Of a DNA stretch of 64,000 nucleotides, positions 53,301-64,000 are shown piece after piece (position 1 is the first letter of the stretch; the number at the start of each line of letters is the position of its first letter). The DNA is taken from positions 17,162,290 to 17,226,289 of the forward strand of contig ML679970.1 of NCBI GenBank assembly GCA_007922225.1, written 5' to 3'. The stretch is from Emydura subglobosa. Taxonomy: Eukaryota > Chordata > Testudines > Chelidae. The translations under genes were made by a program, and so were the position numbers. The notes below the pieces were generated by a model. The model had not been told where the DNA came from. It saw only the letters and a list, made by a program, of their open reading frames with translations, and did not search any database.

Positions 53301-53349
53301 TACTGGTTTTACTAAAATTACTTTGATCCATCAAGATGCATTGTTCCCA

Positions 53350-53524
53350 CTACATGGACGTGCCAGTTATTTGACCATTATACTCTGCTGTTTCCATTTT
53401 GAGGATGTATGGGATTATGCTGTCAATTGGAACATTTCCGATGAGACCAGTAAAAAAAAGTTCCTCTGTAATGCTAGAGCTCATCAGTCTAAGTGCTGGC
53501 AGGCGAACTAGAATCCGAGCTAGC
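53350..53524 (-). CDS. NR2C2: NR2C2 last coding exon
   Basis: The acceptor is CTTCTTTTACAG|, phase 1, and the stop TAG is at 53352-53350. Encodes 57 residues from LARILVRLPALRLMSSS to the terminus GQITGTSM. Mammalian TR4 ends in GASL as I recall, so the tip differs slightly. Confidence 0.95.
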
Positions 53525-56500
53525 CTGTAAAAGAAGTTCAGGAGATTATGAAAAGGTATAATGCAAATAAAGCTAAATTGCTGTACTGCTAAAGAACTGG
53601 GTCTGCTTTTATTATTAAAGTAACTCATGAGGGAGAAGAAAGGCAATTTATGTTAATTTAACTACTGTGAAAAGAATGTCTATGCCTATTCTTCTACTTT
53701 AAAATGAAATGAAAAGTCTACTGTCTTTGAAATTCCCAGCTTTGCAAGTGGTTCATGGCTAAAGACAATGTCACATACTGAGTAGTGAGGACATTTTCAC
53801 ATTTTTAAGAGCAAAATGCTTAATTAGTTTAAATAATTTATATAGTATCACTTTTGGTTGCCCAGCAACTTGTTAATGAAAAAACATAGCAAGAGGAGAT
53901 TGAGTATGTATAAAAAGGAAGCAGAAATATCTCATGAGAAAAGGAGATTCTGAGGGATCTGTTGCTTTTATGTTAGTCCCAAGCCCCATGTTTTGTTAGT
54001 GTGTAAAGATGGTAACTAAAATATACAGATATGCAGAAGCTAACCTTATACCACCTCTGACATTTTTAAAGCAGTTTTAGTACACAGTAATTCTGGTAGC
54101 ATCTACTGAGTTTAAATGGCAGGGATACATGACAAAAAATAAAAATAAATGAGTTTCTTGATTAAATTATTTAAAGCGTATCACAGCAAAGCCCTCTAAC
54201 AATAAAAGGATACCTTTTGATCGTTCATGGCTAGCTGTGGAAAACATTCTGTGTAGAACCAATTCTGCTAACACACCATCTCTTGTAAATGTGAGGATAC
54301 ATTTGTAAAGGGTATTGAAGTCTGGCCTTTCTTTCTTTTTGTAGGCAGAAATTTGAATACCTTTCATCTATCTACCTGATTTGTGCCTGCAGTCAATTAT
54401 TCAGAAGTGCAAGTATTCTGAATTCATCCACAAATGAACTGGAGGGTAGCAACTGCTCTCAGAGAAATGGAGGCCAGTCTTTAGGAAATTTGGCCCTTTA
54501 TGCATCTCCCTTCCCTCATTCTTTATTAAAAAGTATAACTGCATAGGAAAGGATTTTTATTTTTTCAGTGGTGCAATTCACTTCACAGGCATAAAGCCAG
54601 AGTAATTAGGCTTCATGCAGGTGAAGAATGCGGGTCTTGGGAGTATAAATCCATCCCTGAAAAGATGGCCGTGGCCAAAGACTGAAGCACAGACTTCCTC
54701 CCCTCTGCAATCCCTTCTCCAACCAACGAGCTGGAAAAGTGGCTGCACCATTTGTGTTAGAGCTACTGGATCTGCATAATTGTGGCTCCAGTGGCCCATT
54801 CTTTTACCCCAAACACTGCCCTCTGTGCTGGTGTATGTGGGCTCAGTACAGAGACCACCTGTCTGATGCACAGGGGAATAGACGCTCCTGCCCCACCACC
54901 TTGTGGGTTCTCTTGCTGCAGTTCCCCCAGGCATTTGCGTGAGGGTAGAGAAAGGTGCTCCACACTAGGGTCACTTTCATCCTAAAAAGTAATGTGCTCT
55001 AGAAGCTTATTCCCTACCAGAAGTTAGAATTCCCTCTATGACATCACAGTTAATTGTGGTGATGTTTAAGAACCAAACAGGATAATGAGTTGTGGTGAAA
55101 ACAATTAGGATCTAGGCAGGATAATGATTTCAGGTAAGGAATAAGCTGTAGGAAAGAGGAAATTCTATGCAACCTACAGGATATTTTCAGAAAAATGTCC
55201 TTGGAAATTAAAAAATTGAGGAAAAAACAAAAAACATAAGTAGGCACAATTTCTTCTAATTACAAGTTTAAGGGATTTAGTTACTATTTCCCATCTAAAT
55301 CTTGGGTTTCAAAGGTGTGTATATTTGCACTTTGCAGAGGTATGAAACTTACTATACATAATTTGTTAAACTTTAAAAAGACAGGAATTGCTTCAGTTCT
55401 TTTATGATCTCAGACTCTATTTGGCCCTTCTAACTTAAAAATAATATGAACCTCCCTAATACTTCCTCCCACACATGTACACCAGTCTCTATAAAATGAA
55501 AAAAAATGCATGCAGCCTGCTTCTTGCCCTGTTTAAACTAAACCTGTCTGCTTTTATAAATGTGCAAATGAGGACCTCAATCTTTTATCTGAGTCCTCAC
55601 AAATCTAAATTTGACAACATTCTTATGTCTTTATGCTGCAACCTTTGCTCACAGAATTATTCAGGGTACTAATAATAAATACCTATAAGTATCTTCCGGA
55701 TAGGTTTTTTGGACGTAGTCCTGTAACTCCATCTGTGCCTTCTCCTGGAATTTTTCTATTTGGCTTGAACTCGTCAGACCAGGGTGATCTAAAGAAAAAT
55801 AAAACATTTCCAAATGTCTATGATTTCACCATAAAATAAGATATGAGTAGTTACAAAGAATCTTCCATTTAATTTCATTCAAACCTTCCTCTTGGGTTAC
55901 CATGCTTGATTATGTTAGCTGCAGTAAGGAGTACCTCACTAAATCTCAATAAATCATTCTGAGATGATGTACATTATTTTAAAAGACCTTTAGTAGATAT
56001 GTTATTAAATGAATTATTTGCAAGCTAATGTATTAGACACAATATGTAACGTTATCATGTATGTATACATGCTTAACTAATAATATGCTTTTGTTATGAT
56101 TTGTGTGTAATATGAACAGACATTTCTCATTAATAAATAGGCTGATGCTGTTACTGTACTTTCTGCTCACTGTTGGTTCTGTAATATATGTATTTGGCCA
56201 AAATTTCATTCCTAGCTTTAAAGTTAGTGCACTTACTTTTCATAAGAACATAAGAATGGCCATACTGGGTCAGACCAATGGTCCATCTAGCCCAGTGTCC
56301 TGTCTTCCGACAGTGGCCAATGCCAGGTGCTTCAGAGGGAATGAACAGAACGGGTAATCATCAAGTGATCCATTCCCTGTTGCCCACTCTCAGCTTCTGG
56401 CAAACAGAGGCTGGCGACACTTCAGAGCATGGTTTTGCATCCCTGCCCAACCCGGATAATAACCATTGATGGACCTATCCTCCATGAACTTATCTAATTC

Positions 56501-59111
56501 TTTTTTGAACCCTGTTAGTCTTGGCCTTCACAACATCCTCTGGCAAAGAATTCCACAGGTTGACTGTACGTTGTTTGAAGAAATACTTCTTTTAAACCTG
56601 CTGCCTATTGATTTCATTTGATGACCCTTAGTTTTTGTATTATGAGGAGTAAATAACACTTCCTTATTTACTTTCTCCACACCAGTCATTTTATAAGACC
56701 TCTATCGTATGCCCCCTTAGTTGTCTCTTTTTCAAACTGAAAAGTGCCAGTCTTATTAATCTCTCCTCATATGGAAGCTTTTCCATACCCCTAAACATTT
56801 TTGTTGCTCTTTTCTGTACCTTTTCCAATTCCAAGACATCTTTTTTGAGATGGGGAGACCAGATCTGCAAGATTCAAGATGTGGATGTACCATGGATTTA
56901 TAAAGAGGCAATATCACATTTTCTGTCTTATCTATCTCTTTCCTAATGATTCCCAACATTCTGTTAGTTTTTGACTGCCGCTACACAGTGAGTGGATGTT
57001 TTCGGAGAACTATGCACAATGATGCCAAGATCCCTTTCTTGAGTGGTAACAGCTAATTTAGACCCATCATTTTATATGTATACTTGGGATTATGTTTTCC
57101 AATGTGCATTACTCTGCATTTATCAACATTTCCTTCTGCAGCTGGCTATGCCCACAGAATTGGGAGCACATCAATTCTGAGTGCACATCAGCCATCAATG
57201 TATCCAATCAGACTACAGGGTGGCCAGCTTTTGAGAGCACAATCATTTGTTTCTGCTCCTTCTCATTTCAAATGGGTTTCCCTTGGTTGATTGAACTCAC
57301 TAGGCAAATTAACCAATCTCTTGCTTTCAAGATTTTTTTGACTTCCAAACTTTCATCAGTTTGTGTTAAGTCTCAATTCCAGATGCTTTTGGCTCCTCAT
57401 TGAGCAGTCAAACGATCAGAAGGGCAGAAAATGCCACAGGTGTGGCTTTGCCCAAACGTCTTCAGTGGCAGGATCATGGGGCCACAAGTCTTGTGTCCCT
57501 TCTTGCTCTCCCTTGAGAGGGACTGGAGCAGGCCTATGCTTGGAGTCTTTCTCCTCCCACATCAGTTAGAAGCACCTCTGACAGTGTGGCCTAGTGGACA
57601 GAGACTGGATTAGGATTCAGGAGACCTGGGTTCTATTTCCACTCTGCCAAAGCCTACTAGGTGATCTTGGGCAAGTTACTTCATTTCCCTGTGGTTCAAT
57701 TTCCCTATCTGTAAAATGGGGATAATGAAACTTACTTACCTCCTTGTAAAGAGCATTTAGGTCTGCTCATGAAAAGCACTATATAAGAGCTATGTATTAT
57801 AAACCCAAGGCACAGTCTGTGAGATATTCCCCAAAGTAACAGTCCAAGACCCTAAATTAATCTTATTAAAACAAGATTTATTAAGAGTAGACAGAGAAAA
57901 TATTAAAGCAAAAGAAAAGGCTTGCATGACATCCCTAGTCTGAATACTTTGTAAAACTCAGTGAGGTAGTTATGTTAGAATTAGTAAAAGGGAAAATAAA
58001 AGTAAATACCCTGCATTTCTAAGAGAGAGCTTCCCTCTCATTCAGCTGGTCAGCAGTTCTTATCTACCCTTTCAGTGTTCCAAGAACATGTTTATCCTGC
58101 CCTTCCCCTGCCTTATTATCACTTTGTACTTTGATATGCCCCTGACAAGATGTCCTCTCTGAGGAAATCCTCAGATCTTATACACAATGTCCACTGTATT
58201 TTTTAGTTATCTGCTCTTATGCTAATTGTCCTTGTTAATAAATTGGTGGGTGGGAGGAGGGATATTGTGTTTATTGGAGGATATATTTAAACCATAGTAG
58301 ATTTTCAGCTCACATTTGCATCTTCTATCTCCTCTCGGTGACTGTCTTAATGAAAGAATGTTAACACTGAAAGTAATCCCTTTCAGTCACTTAGAGCCAG
58401 AAGATGTATTTCTCCATACCACTGTTACCATTAATTATATTCCATACTAAATGAAAATTCCCAGTCATCTGTCACACACGCCCCTCCCAATCCTGACATG
58501 ACCCATGCACAGAGGACGGGTTGCAAATGGGTAGCACAGAGCTAGCTACACTAGCTTTATGCTGCTCAGGGAGTACACCAAGATAATCCCCAGCTGCACT
58601 ATTAGAGCAGCTTTTAGGCTTCTTTGTGCTGCCAGAGTATCACAAAGCAGCTTGGGAAGAGGTGGGGGTCTGAGAATCTGGCCTTTAAATATATGTAAGT
58701 ATGTATAAAACATGCTGAATTTCTGGAGCCTTAAATCAATTAAATTTGGTAACCCAAAAGTTTTTTTTTTAAAAGGGGTTATTGATGATAAAAAATGTAT
58801 GGTGCCGTGCGATATTTTATGAACAGCTCAATAGAACTGTCTCTTCATCACTAGATATTTGATTCTTTTTAAAATCTCCTGGTGCCAAAAAATTAATGTT
58901 TTGTAAATTCAGCATCTGAGCGGCAGTTAGAAACACATGGGAAGGTCATTATAATGGTTGCCAAATGCCTTACCAGGGCTAAAGAGGACTATAGCTTTAA
59001 GGTATGCATATTCATATCCATCAATATCAAGCTTGGCCATGCTGTTACAGAACTCCTGAAGTTTCCAGATGTGTTCCATGACTTGCTTTATTCTGTCTCC
59101 GGAAAGCTTAT
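53350..59111 (-). CDS. NR2C2: Orphan nuclear receptor TR4, last three coding exons (partial gene)
   Basis: TR4 is a nuclear DNA-binding receptor that regulates direct-repeat response elements. Exons in gene order: 59111-58974, 55788-55683, 53524-53350, together 419 nt, about 139 residues and the stop. They encode the C-terminal part of the ligand-binding domain: MEHIWKLQEFCNSMAKLDID, then DGYEYAYLKAIVLFSP; IEKFQEKAQMELQDYVQKTY; and RLARILVRLPALRLMSS, ITEELFFTGLIGN, SIIPYILKMETAEYNGQ. The junctions are GT/AG with continuous phase. The DNA-binding domain and the first half of the receptor lie beyond position 64000. NR2C1 is the close paralogue; synteny with MRPS25 and RBSN favours NR2C2. Confidence 0.93.
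53525..55682 (-). other. NR2C2: NR2C2 intron
   Basis: About 2.2 kb and AT-rich. No exon was recognised, and open frames near 54.6-54.98 kb on both strands have no family support. Confidence 0.65.
55683..55788 (-). CDS. NR2C2: NR2C2 penultimate coding exon
   Basis: The acceptor is TTTCTTTAG| and the donor CTTATAG|GTATTT. Encodes DHPGLTSSSQIEKFQEKAQM and ELQDYVQKTYPEDTY plus two bases of an arginine codon completed in the last exon. At 106 nt it is hidden from ordinary ORF finding. Confidence 0.95.
56235..57130 (-). mobile_element. CR1 LINE 3' fragment, reverse orientation
   Basis: On the plus strand it begins with the reversed CR1 end ACATAAGAATGGCCATACTG and GGTCAGACCAATGGTCCATC. Further in, the minus strand carries the RT relic MLGIIRKEIDKTENVILPLY and KSMVHPHLE. 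It is 5'-truncated and frameshifted. Same family as 39920-40650. Confidence 0.9.
57565..57805 (+). mobile_element. MIR SINE
   Basis: Well-preserved order: GTGTGGCCTAGTGGACAGAG, GATTCAGGAGACCTGGGTTC, CTAGGTGATCTTGGGCAAGT, CTATCTGTAAAATGGGGATA, AAAGCACTATATAAGAGCTA. It is the clearest MIR in the window. Confidence 0.9.
58974..59111 (-). CDS. NR2C2: NR2C2 coding exon (third from last)
   Basis: The acceptor is TCTGTTTGTAG| and the donor AGCCCTG|GTAAGG. Encodes KLSGDRIKQVMEHIWKLQEF and CNSMAKLDIDGYEYAYLKAI, then VLFSP, in the middle of the ligand-binding domain. The match to mammalian TR4 is near identity. Confidence 0.96.
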
Positions 59112-61199
59112 CTACAAACAGACATTACACACTCTCTTAAGAGAGTTCAAATACATTTGAAAAATTAACGAAACCAACACCCATCCCCTTTATAGGAATA
59201 GATCAAGTGAAATTTTAAACCATTCTGAATTGTACTATAAACTTTTTTTTAACCATTTAAAAATATATTGTGGATGAATTAATGCTCATGGGAGTGAAGA
59301 TCTAATAAACAAGAGTCAGGCATAGTACTGGCAAACATAATGCACTGTTTTCCACAAAGCTCTGCCAATACATCTAAACCCTAACCTGCAACACCCATGT
59401 TATTCCAGTGATACACCTCTCCTAAGCAGAGAGCCAAATGTGCTGGATGGTGCTATACATTAAACAGGAGTTCTGGGGAGGTGGACAAAAGTGAGAGATT
59501 AGGTGCAGATTATGCAACTACCTTGTTGTAACTTGTGACCCAATCAGGAGTCAGTCTGGTTGTCCAGAAGTGAAAGGCTAATGCAATATGACTGTGCCAC
59601 CTTTTTCAAATCTGTTCCTTTAGAAATAAACTGTTTATTCACTGTAGTATGTACACTTTTCCCTCTTGCAGAGTAGAATTAACTCTGTTACACACAGGTT
59701 GGTCCCTCAGTATTTCAGATTACCATGTCCTTGACATCATGTCCTTTCTGTTTAAAAATGTTTATTGGGAAAATGCTACACCAATTATGAATTTTCTAGA
59801 GTTCCATAGTTTTAGTTGAGCCTTAAGAGGAGATATATAAGAAACACCATGTTTCAGGAAGCGTTTGCAGCAAAGGGAAGAAAGGACTCCTACTTTGGTA
59901 AGAAAATGAGGAACATTTTTCCTTTACCTCCTCCCACAACTGCATATTTGTAGACCAATTAAAGAAATATGACAGATAAAGAAATGAGATTACATTAGGA
60001 CAGATATCTGGACACATGATTTCCATTCATCAACTTCACAGAGAAAAGTCAGATCAAGAAACCTACAACGTATCAAACTTTTCACCTGAAAAAACACAAA
60101 TTAAAAGAACTTTATTCCATGCATGACCTCTAATACTTTTATTTCATATCATTATAACTTAAATATTTTTACCTTCATCTGTACTGCTAATGGCTGTATA
60201 GATTTGCTTAGCCCTGTATGCCTTAAGTTGGATTTTTTGATGTAATTTATGATTACTTTATATATTTTCTGCAACCACAATAAAAAATTGAAAAGAAAAA
60301 AAATTAGACATTTTTGCATAATGTCTTGAAAACAAGAATGAAAATAAAATCCAAATTTCTAAGATAGATAAACTTTGATCCTGGTGTTTTGATTATTCAG
60401 GGTAGATCACCAAACCTTGATACAGGTGCTATTACATTTTAATTTTTTTAATATACAGGAAACAATAGTGCAAAAGTACATACGGAAAACAGCTGGAATT
60501 CTAGACTTTTCCAGAAGGTTTACAGCACTCATATAATTTTTTTACATAAATTTCCAGTGTTTTGTCTTAACCATTTAAAAATAATAATAAAAAACTTAAC
60601 TTGATACCCTTACTTTAATGCCTTGGAGTAACATAACATTATATTTTATAGGGCCAAATCCTCTTCTCGGTGCAAATCCCAAGTAACAAGGCTACATACT
60701 GAGGAGGTCTGGAAGGGTCAGGACTGAAGATGGAATTTTCACTCAGGCTATGGAATGATAGTGCCATCTTATGGCTTCAGTAGACCCTGCAACTGCTATA
60801 ACCCCCAACCTACTGCCTAACAGGGCAGTAACCTGTGGATCTGCCAGTCCCACTAATCCTTCATCCTCACACTCTCAGATGCAAAGAAAACCTGAAGGAT
60901 ATACTCTTCAGGGAATGCAGGGTGTGCAAGCCCCCCTCCATGGCCTTTTCACATCATGCATCTGTCCCTATGTAGCAGAACATCACCAGTTATGTTGTGT
61001 TTTGAGGGGTTGGTTTGGGGGCTGGATTTGCCCATGATTATTAGGTTTGAAATGATTACATTTTTAATCTGTAAGTGTTAGTACTGATTTTCTCCTTATT
61101 CCAAACAAAACCCACCACCTGCCAAATCAACCAAAAAACTCTTGAAATAAATACCCATTGTTGATAACTGAAATGTATTACATGGGAAATTTAAAAATA

Positions 61200-61532
61200 T
61201 ATGAACTATGGCACCTGTAGGTGTGTGCGTGCCCCCATGCACGGTTACCAGAATTTTTTCCCCTTAGCAATATCTGTAGAGCTGGCTTTGGCGCCCTCTG
61301 GAGCTCCATGCACATGCTGCAGTACGTAAGGCGCCGCTGGCCCCTCAGTTCCTTCTTGCTGTCAACTCCAACAGCGGGGACGGGGAGGTGGGTCATAGAA
61401 TGGACATGAGCAACACATCTCGAAGAACAACAGTTACACGATAAGTAACTGTCTTTTCTTCTTTGAGTGCTTCCTCATGTCCATTCCATTGTAGGTGACT
61501 CACAAGCAGTACCGTGGAGGTGGGTTCAGAGT
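61200..61532 (-). repeat. DIRS terminal region with long inverted arms
   Basis: The stretch at about 61390-61440 (ATAGAATGGACATGAGCAAC ... CGAAGAACAACAGTTAC) is an imperfect inverted repeat of about 61446-61497 (GTAACTGTCTTTTC ... TCATGTCCATTCCATTGTAG) around a short centre, ACGATA. DIRS elements have inverted and complementary terminal repeats rather than LTRs. This end lies 3' of the recombinase relic, as expected. Confidence 0.65.
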
Positions 61533-62360
61533 TCACAGATGCGCTGACTGCAGCACCGCCCTGCCGAAGCTAGCATCGTCCCTCACCTGCTGAACTATAG
61601 CAATAGTGGGACATAAAGGTGTGCACTGACGACCATGTAGTGGCTTTGCATATGTCCTGGATGGGCACTTGCACCAGGAACGCTGCAGAAGAGGCCTGCG
61701 CTCTAGTAGAGTAAGCTGTGGCACTTCTTGGAAGGGAACCTTCGCCTGCTCATGGTAGAACCTAATGCAGGAGGTTATCCAAGAGAAGATTTGCTGCGAG
61801 GACACAGGTAAGCCCTTCATCCTGTTGGCCACTGCCACGAACAGCTGCATGGACTTATGGAACGGTTTCATCTTCTCGATGTAGAAGGCCAGTGCTCTGC
61901 GCATGTCCAGCGTGTGCCACCTCCGCTCATCCTCTGAAGCATGAGACTTCAGGAAGAACACCAGCAGGAAGATGTCCTGACTGGCATGGAATTGTGATAC
62001 CACTTTGTGCAAAAAGGCCGGGTGGGGCCTCAGCTGAACCTTGTCTTTATAAAAGAGTGTGTAAAACGGCTCTGAGGTAAGTGCCCTAATCTCAGACACC
62101 CTCCTAGCTGAGATAATGGCCCCAAGGAAGGCTACCTTCCATGACAGCAGCAAAAGGGGGCAGTTAACCAGGGGCTCGAATGGTGCCCCGTAAGCCTGGA
62201 GAGGACTAAGTTAAGGTCCCAGGGGAGTAACGGATCCCTAACCTGGGGGCAAAGCCTCTCTATACCCTTGAGAAACTTAATTGCCATGGCGTGGGAGAAG
62301 ACTGACCTCCCTTGAATTGGAGAATAGAAGGCTGAAATGGCAGCCAGGTGTAGGCCCAAA
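61533..62360 (-). pseudogene. DIRS tyrosine recombinase relic
   Basis: Two overlapping minus-strand frames (62359-62132 and 62153-61533) show the family pattern: GLHLAAISAFYSPIQGRSVF, FLKGIERLCPQVRDP, WDLNLVLSRL, then LGAIISARRVSEIRALTSEP with the first catalytic arginine. Near 61600-61680 the continuing frame is lost, but another frame still reads ATTWSSVHTFMSHYCY, where the His and final Tyr region is expected. At least two frameshifts are present, so it is not functional. Confidence 0.8.
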
Positions 62361-62369
62361 GCTTGATTC

Positions 62370-63100
62370 TATTATATTGAGTCTATAAGAAATACCCTTA
62401 TTCTTTTTGTACATGACAAACCACCATAGCAGTTTCCGTGAGGCTTTACGTTTTGGCCATGTAGGATGATCTGTTCACTATTATTATTATCACTGTATAA
62501 AACCACCATCTGTTTATTTGAAACTAACATCTGGTCATTAATTATCCTGTTTGTAAAGTTACCAAAGATCATTCTGTAAAACTGGTGCTATTGTTAAAAT
62601 ACACGTTTTAAGATCACTGCTTAAAGTAATATCAGCAAATGTTCTAAAACAAAAAAATTCAATGTTAATAAAAATGTTTTGTAATAGTAATAAATGTTTT
62701 AAATAAAATAAAGTTATTATTTCTGAAAGACACTTGTGTCTTCTAGTTGCAAGTTTTAAGTAAATGTTAAAACATTAAAATGTAAATAAATAAATAAGTG
62801 ATGTGTATATGTAAGACCAGGGAGTGACGGGAAAAGGTGCCAGCCTCAAATGTTCAATAAAGTAAAAATAACAATTTTAACCCAAATGGCCAAAGACTGC
62901 CCACCCTAATGATCCTGAAATCCACCTCAAAAAACAAAAACAAAATAAACTATAAAAAATAACAAAAATGGTCATGCTTGCAAAACATGAGTGATTAATC
63001 ACACCAGGATGCAGATGCAGCATGTCAAAGCAAAACCCATAGCGTGGCATAAGAGCTTATCCCTATAAAAAGAGGATGAAAAGATGAGAACTTTGGGTTT
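62370..63100. other. AT-rich block between the two DIRS parts
   Basis: About 0.7 kb of AT-rich sequence with no DIRS resemblance sits where reverse transcriptase and RNase H should be. A TAAATAAATAAATAAG run lies at about 62783-62800. It may be a replacement after deletion, or unique sequence between two separate DIRS fragments. Confidence 0.5.
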
Positions 63101-63109
63101 GGTTCTGCA

Positions 63110-64000
63110 ATCATCCTCCAGGAGCATAGGTGCATACCAGCAGACCCCTGCACCCTCCCTCGTGTCTTAGCCACCTGGCCAGTAGGTGGTAGGTCCCAAA
63201 ATGCTGGGCCTGGTATCTCGGCTGCTGTGGGCAGGACTGCCTCCTTGCAGCCTGTGGTGTGTAAAGGCCCAATGAGCACAGGGTGGCCCTAGAGTCTTTT
63301 AACCCGTGGAGTTTTGCGTTGGTCTGTTGCACCTTCTGGGACAGACCAGACAACTGTAACCACGTGCAGCTTCACAAGGAGATTGCGGAGGCCAACGACT
63401 TTGCAGCCGAGTCAGCTGAAACTGAGGCTGCTTGCAAGGCAGTCCTGGCCACTGTCTTGCCCTCCTCGAGGATGGTGGTAAAGTCTGGTGCTTGCTCCTA
63501 GAGCAGAGCCTCACTGAAGTGCTTGAGAGAGTCCCAGAGGTTATAATTATACCTCCCTAGCAGTGTCTGCTGGTTCGCGATTCTAAATTGTAGGCTCGCC
63601 ATAGAATACATTTTCCTCCCAAACAAATCCAATTTTTTGTTGTCTTTGTTTTTGGGGGTTGTGCCAGGTTGGCCTGCCTATCCCATTTGTTGGCAGCCGC
63701 CATTACCTGGGAACCCTGGGAAGGATGTGTAAACAAGTACTCGAACCCCTTATCAGGGACATAGTACTTCTTCTCCGCCCTTTTAGAGCTTGGTGACGAG
63801 GAGGATGGCATCTGCCAAAGGGATTTGACTTCCTTGAGAACCCATTTGTGGACTGGTAGGGCGACCTGGGCTGGTGCCCACCTGCCAGCACATCGAAGAG
63901 ATTGTCTGATATTTCTTGAAGCTCCTTGGCTTCTAGTTCCACATTTGATGCGACCCTCTTGAGAAACTCCTGATGGGGCACAAACGTCATTGAAAGGAGC
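63110..64000 (-). pseudogene. DIRS gag-like relic, continues past the edge
   Basis: Minus-strand frames carry HQEFLKRVASNVELEAKELQ, EISDNLFDVL, SSKRAEKKYYVPDKGFEYLF and THPSQGSQVMAAANK, which I recognise as the gag-like ORF of reptile DIRS elements. It passes through at least one frameshift (near 63.8 kb) and stops near 63.5 kb, then ends in a Q/P-rich part near 63.1 kb. Confidence 0.75.

Larger units (their letters stand above)
42500..53349 (-). other. NR2C2: Downstream of the NR2C2 stop: candidate long 3' UTR and spacer
   Basis: About 10.8 kb with few transposons: one CR1-like relic (44540-45990) and one small palindrome (43885-43982). Minus-strand poly(A) signals (TTTATT on the plus strand) include 52758-52763 and 50215-50220, and an ATTAAA-type signal lies near 42533. 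NR2C2 has a multi-kilobase 3' UTR in mammals as I recall, so part of this region is probably transcribed. The end cannot be fixed without RNA data. One unexplained ORF lies at 47077-47310. Confidence 0.45.
55789..58973 (-). other. NR2C2: NR2C2 intron with CR1 and MIR
   Basis: Contains a CR1 LINE relic (56235-57130) and a MIR SINE (57565-57805). The rest is AT-rich with nothing recognised. Confidence 0.75.
59112..64000 (-). other. NR2C2: NR2C2 intron, incomplete at the right edge
   Basis: The next upstream exon of the ligand-binding domain was looked for and not seen, so this intron extends past the window. It contains the DIRS relic (61200-64000). 59.1-61.2 kb is AT-rich with nothing recognised apart from a possible MITE end (GGGCCAAATCCTCTTCTCGG) near 60653. 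Confidence 0.7.

Noticed and set aside
58974..59160. 68-codon plus-strand frame at 58954-59160
   Set aside because: It is the antisense shadow of an NR2C2 exon.
59112..61200. Search for the next upstream NR2C2 exon
   Set aside because: No stretch encoding the expected ligand-binding-domain block before DKLSGDR was found on the minus strand, so it lies beyond the window.

Overview
This is nuclear DNA of a land vertebrate: split genes, CpG-island promoters, long AT-rich introns and old transposon relics. The repeat mix is CR1 LINE relics, MIR-type SINEs, Penelope-like fragments with a GIY-YIG coding relic, a DIRS relic with a tyrosine-recombinase coding relic, and many small palindromic MITEs. 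That mix points to a reptile-grade sauropsid, most likely a turtle. The species call is inference.

Three protein-coding genes can be read exon by exon. (1) RBSN (rabenosyn-5, ZFYVE20) lies on the + strand. Its CpG island is at about 9.95-10.65 kb, its start codon at 12441, and its eleven coding exons run to the stop at 32122. The joined reading frame is 2373 nt (790 residues), and the 3' UTR probably reaches about 34.7 kb. (2) MRPS25 (mitochondrial ribosomal protein mS25) lies on the - strand. Its four coding exons run from 38026 down to 36080 (522 nt, 173 residues), with a CpG-island promoter at about 37.78-38.48 kb. (3) NR2C2 (orphan nuclear receptor TR4) lies on the - strand. Only its last three coding exons are inside (59111-58974, 55788-55683, 53524-53350). 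They encode the C-terminal part of the ligand-binding domain; the rest of the gene is beyond the right edge.

Layout: 1-9.4 kb is intergenic sequence upstream of RBSN with MITEs and a CA microsatellite. 9.46-9.66 kb holds an inverted Penelope tail pair with a 13-bp target-site duplication. 10-34.7 kb is RBSN. The RBSN and MRPS25 3' ends face each other across about 1.1 kb. 36-38.5 kb is MRPS25. 39.9-40.65 kb is a CR1 fragment, 41.69-42.44 kb a Penelope 3' part, and 44.54-45.99 kb a CR1-like fragment. 46-53.3 kb is repeat-poor sequence downstream of the NR2C2 stop, partly likely its 3' UTR. 53.3-64 kb is NR2C2 exons and introns, with CR1, MIR and a broken DIRS element.

The three genes are not an operon and share no pathway. 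Rabenosyn-5 acts in early endosome recycling, mS25 in mitochondrial translation, and TR4 in transcription. They are neighbours because the block is syntenic with human chromosome 3p25. I found no undescribed protein system. The most unusual items are the inverted Penelope insertion, the gutted DIRS element, the palindromic MITE set, an unexplained CpG-rich ORF at 47.1-47.3 kb, and the apparent orientation of MRPS25.
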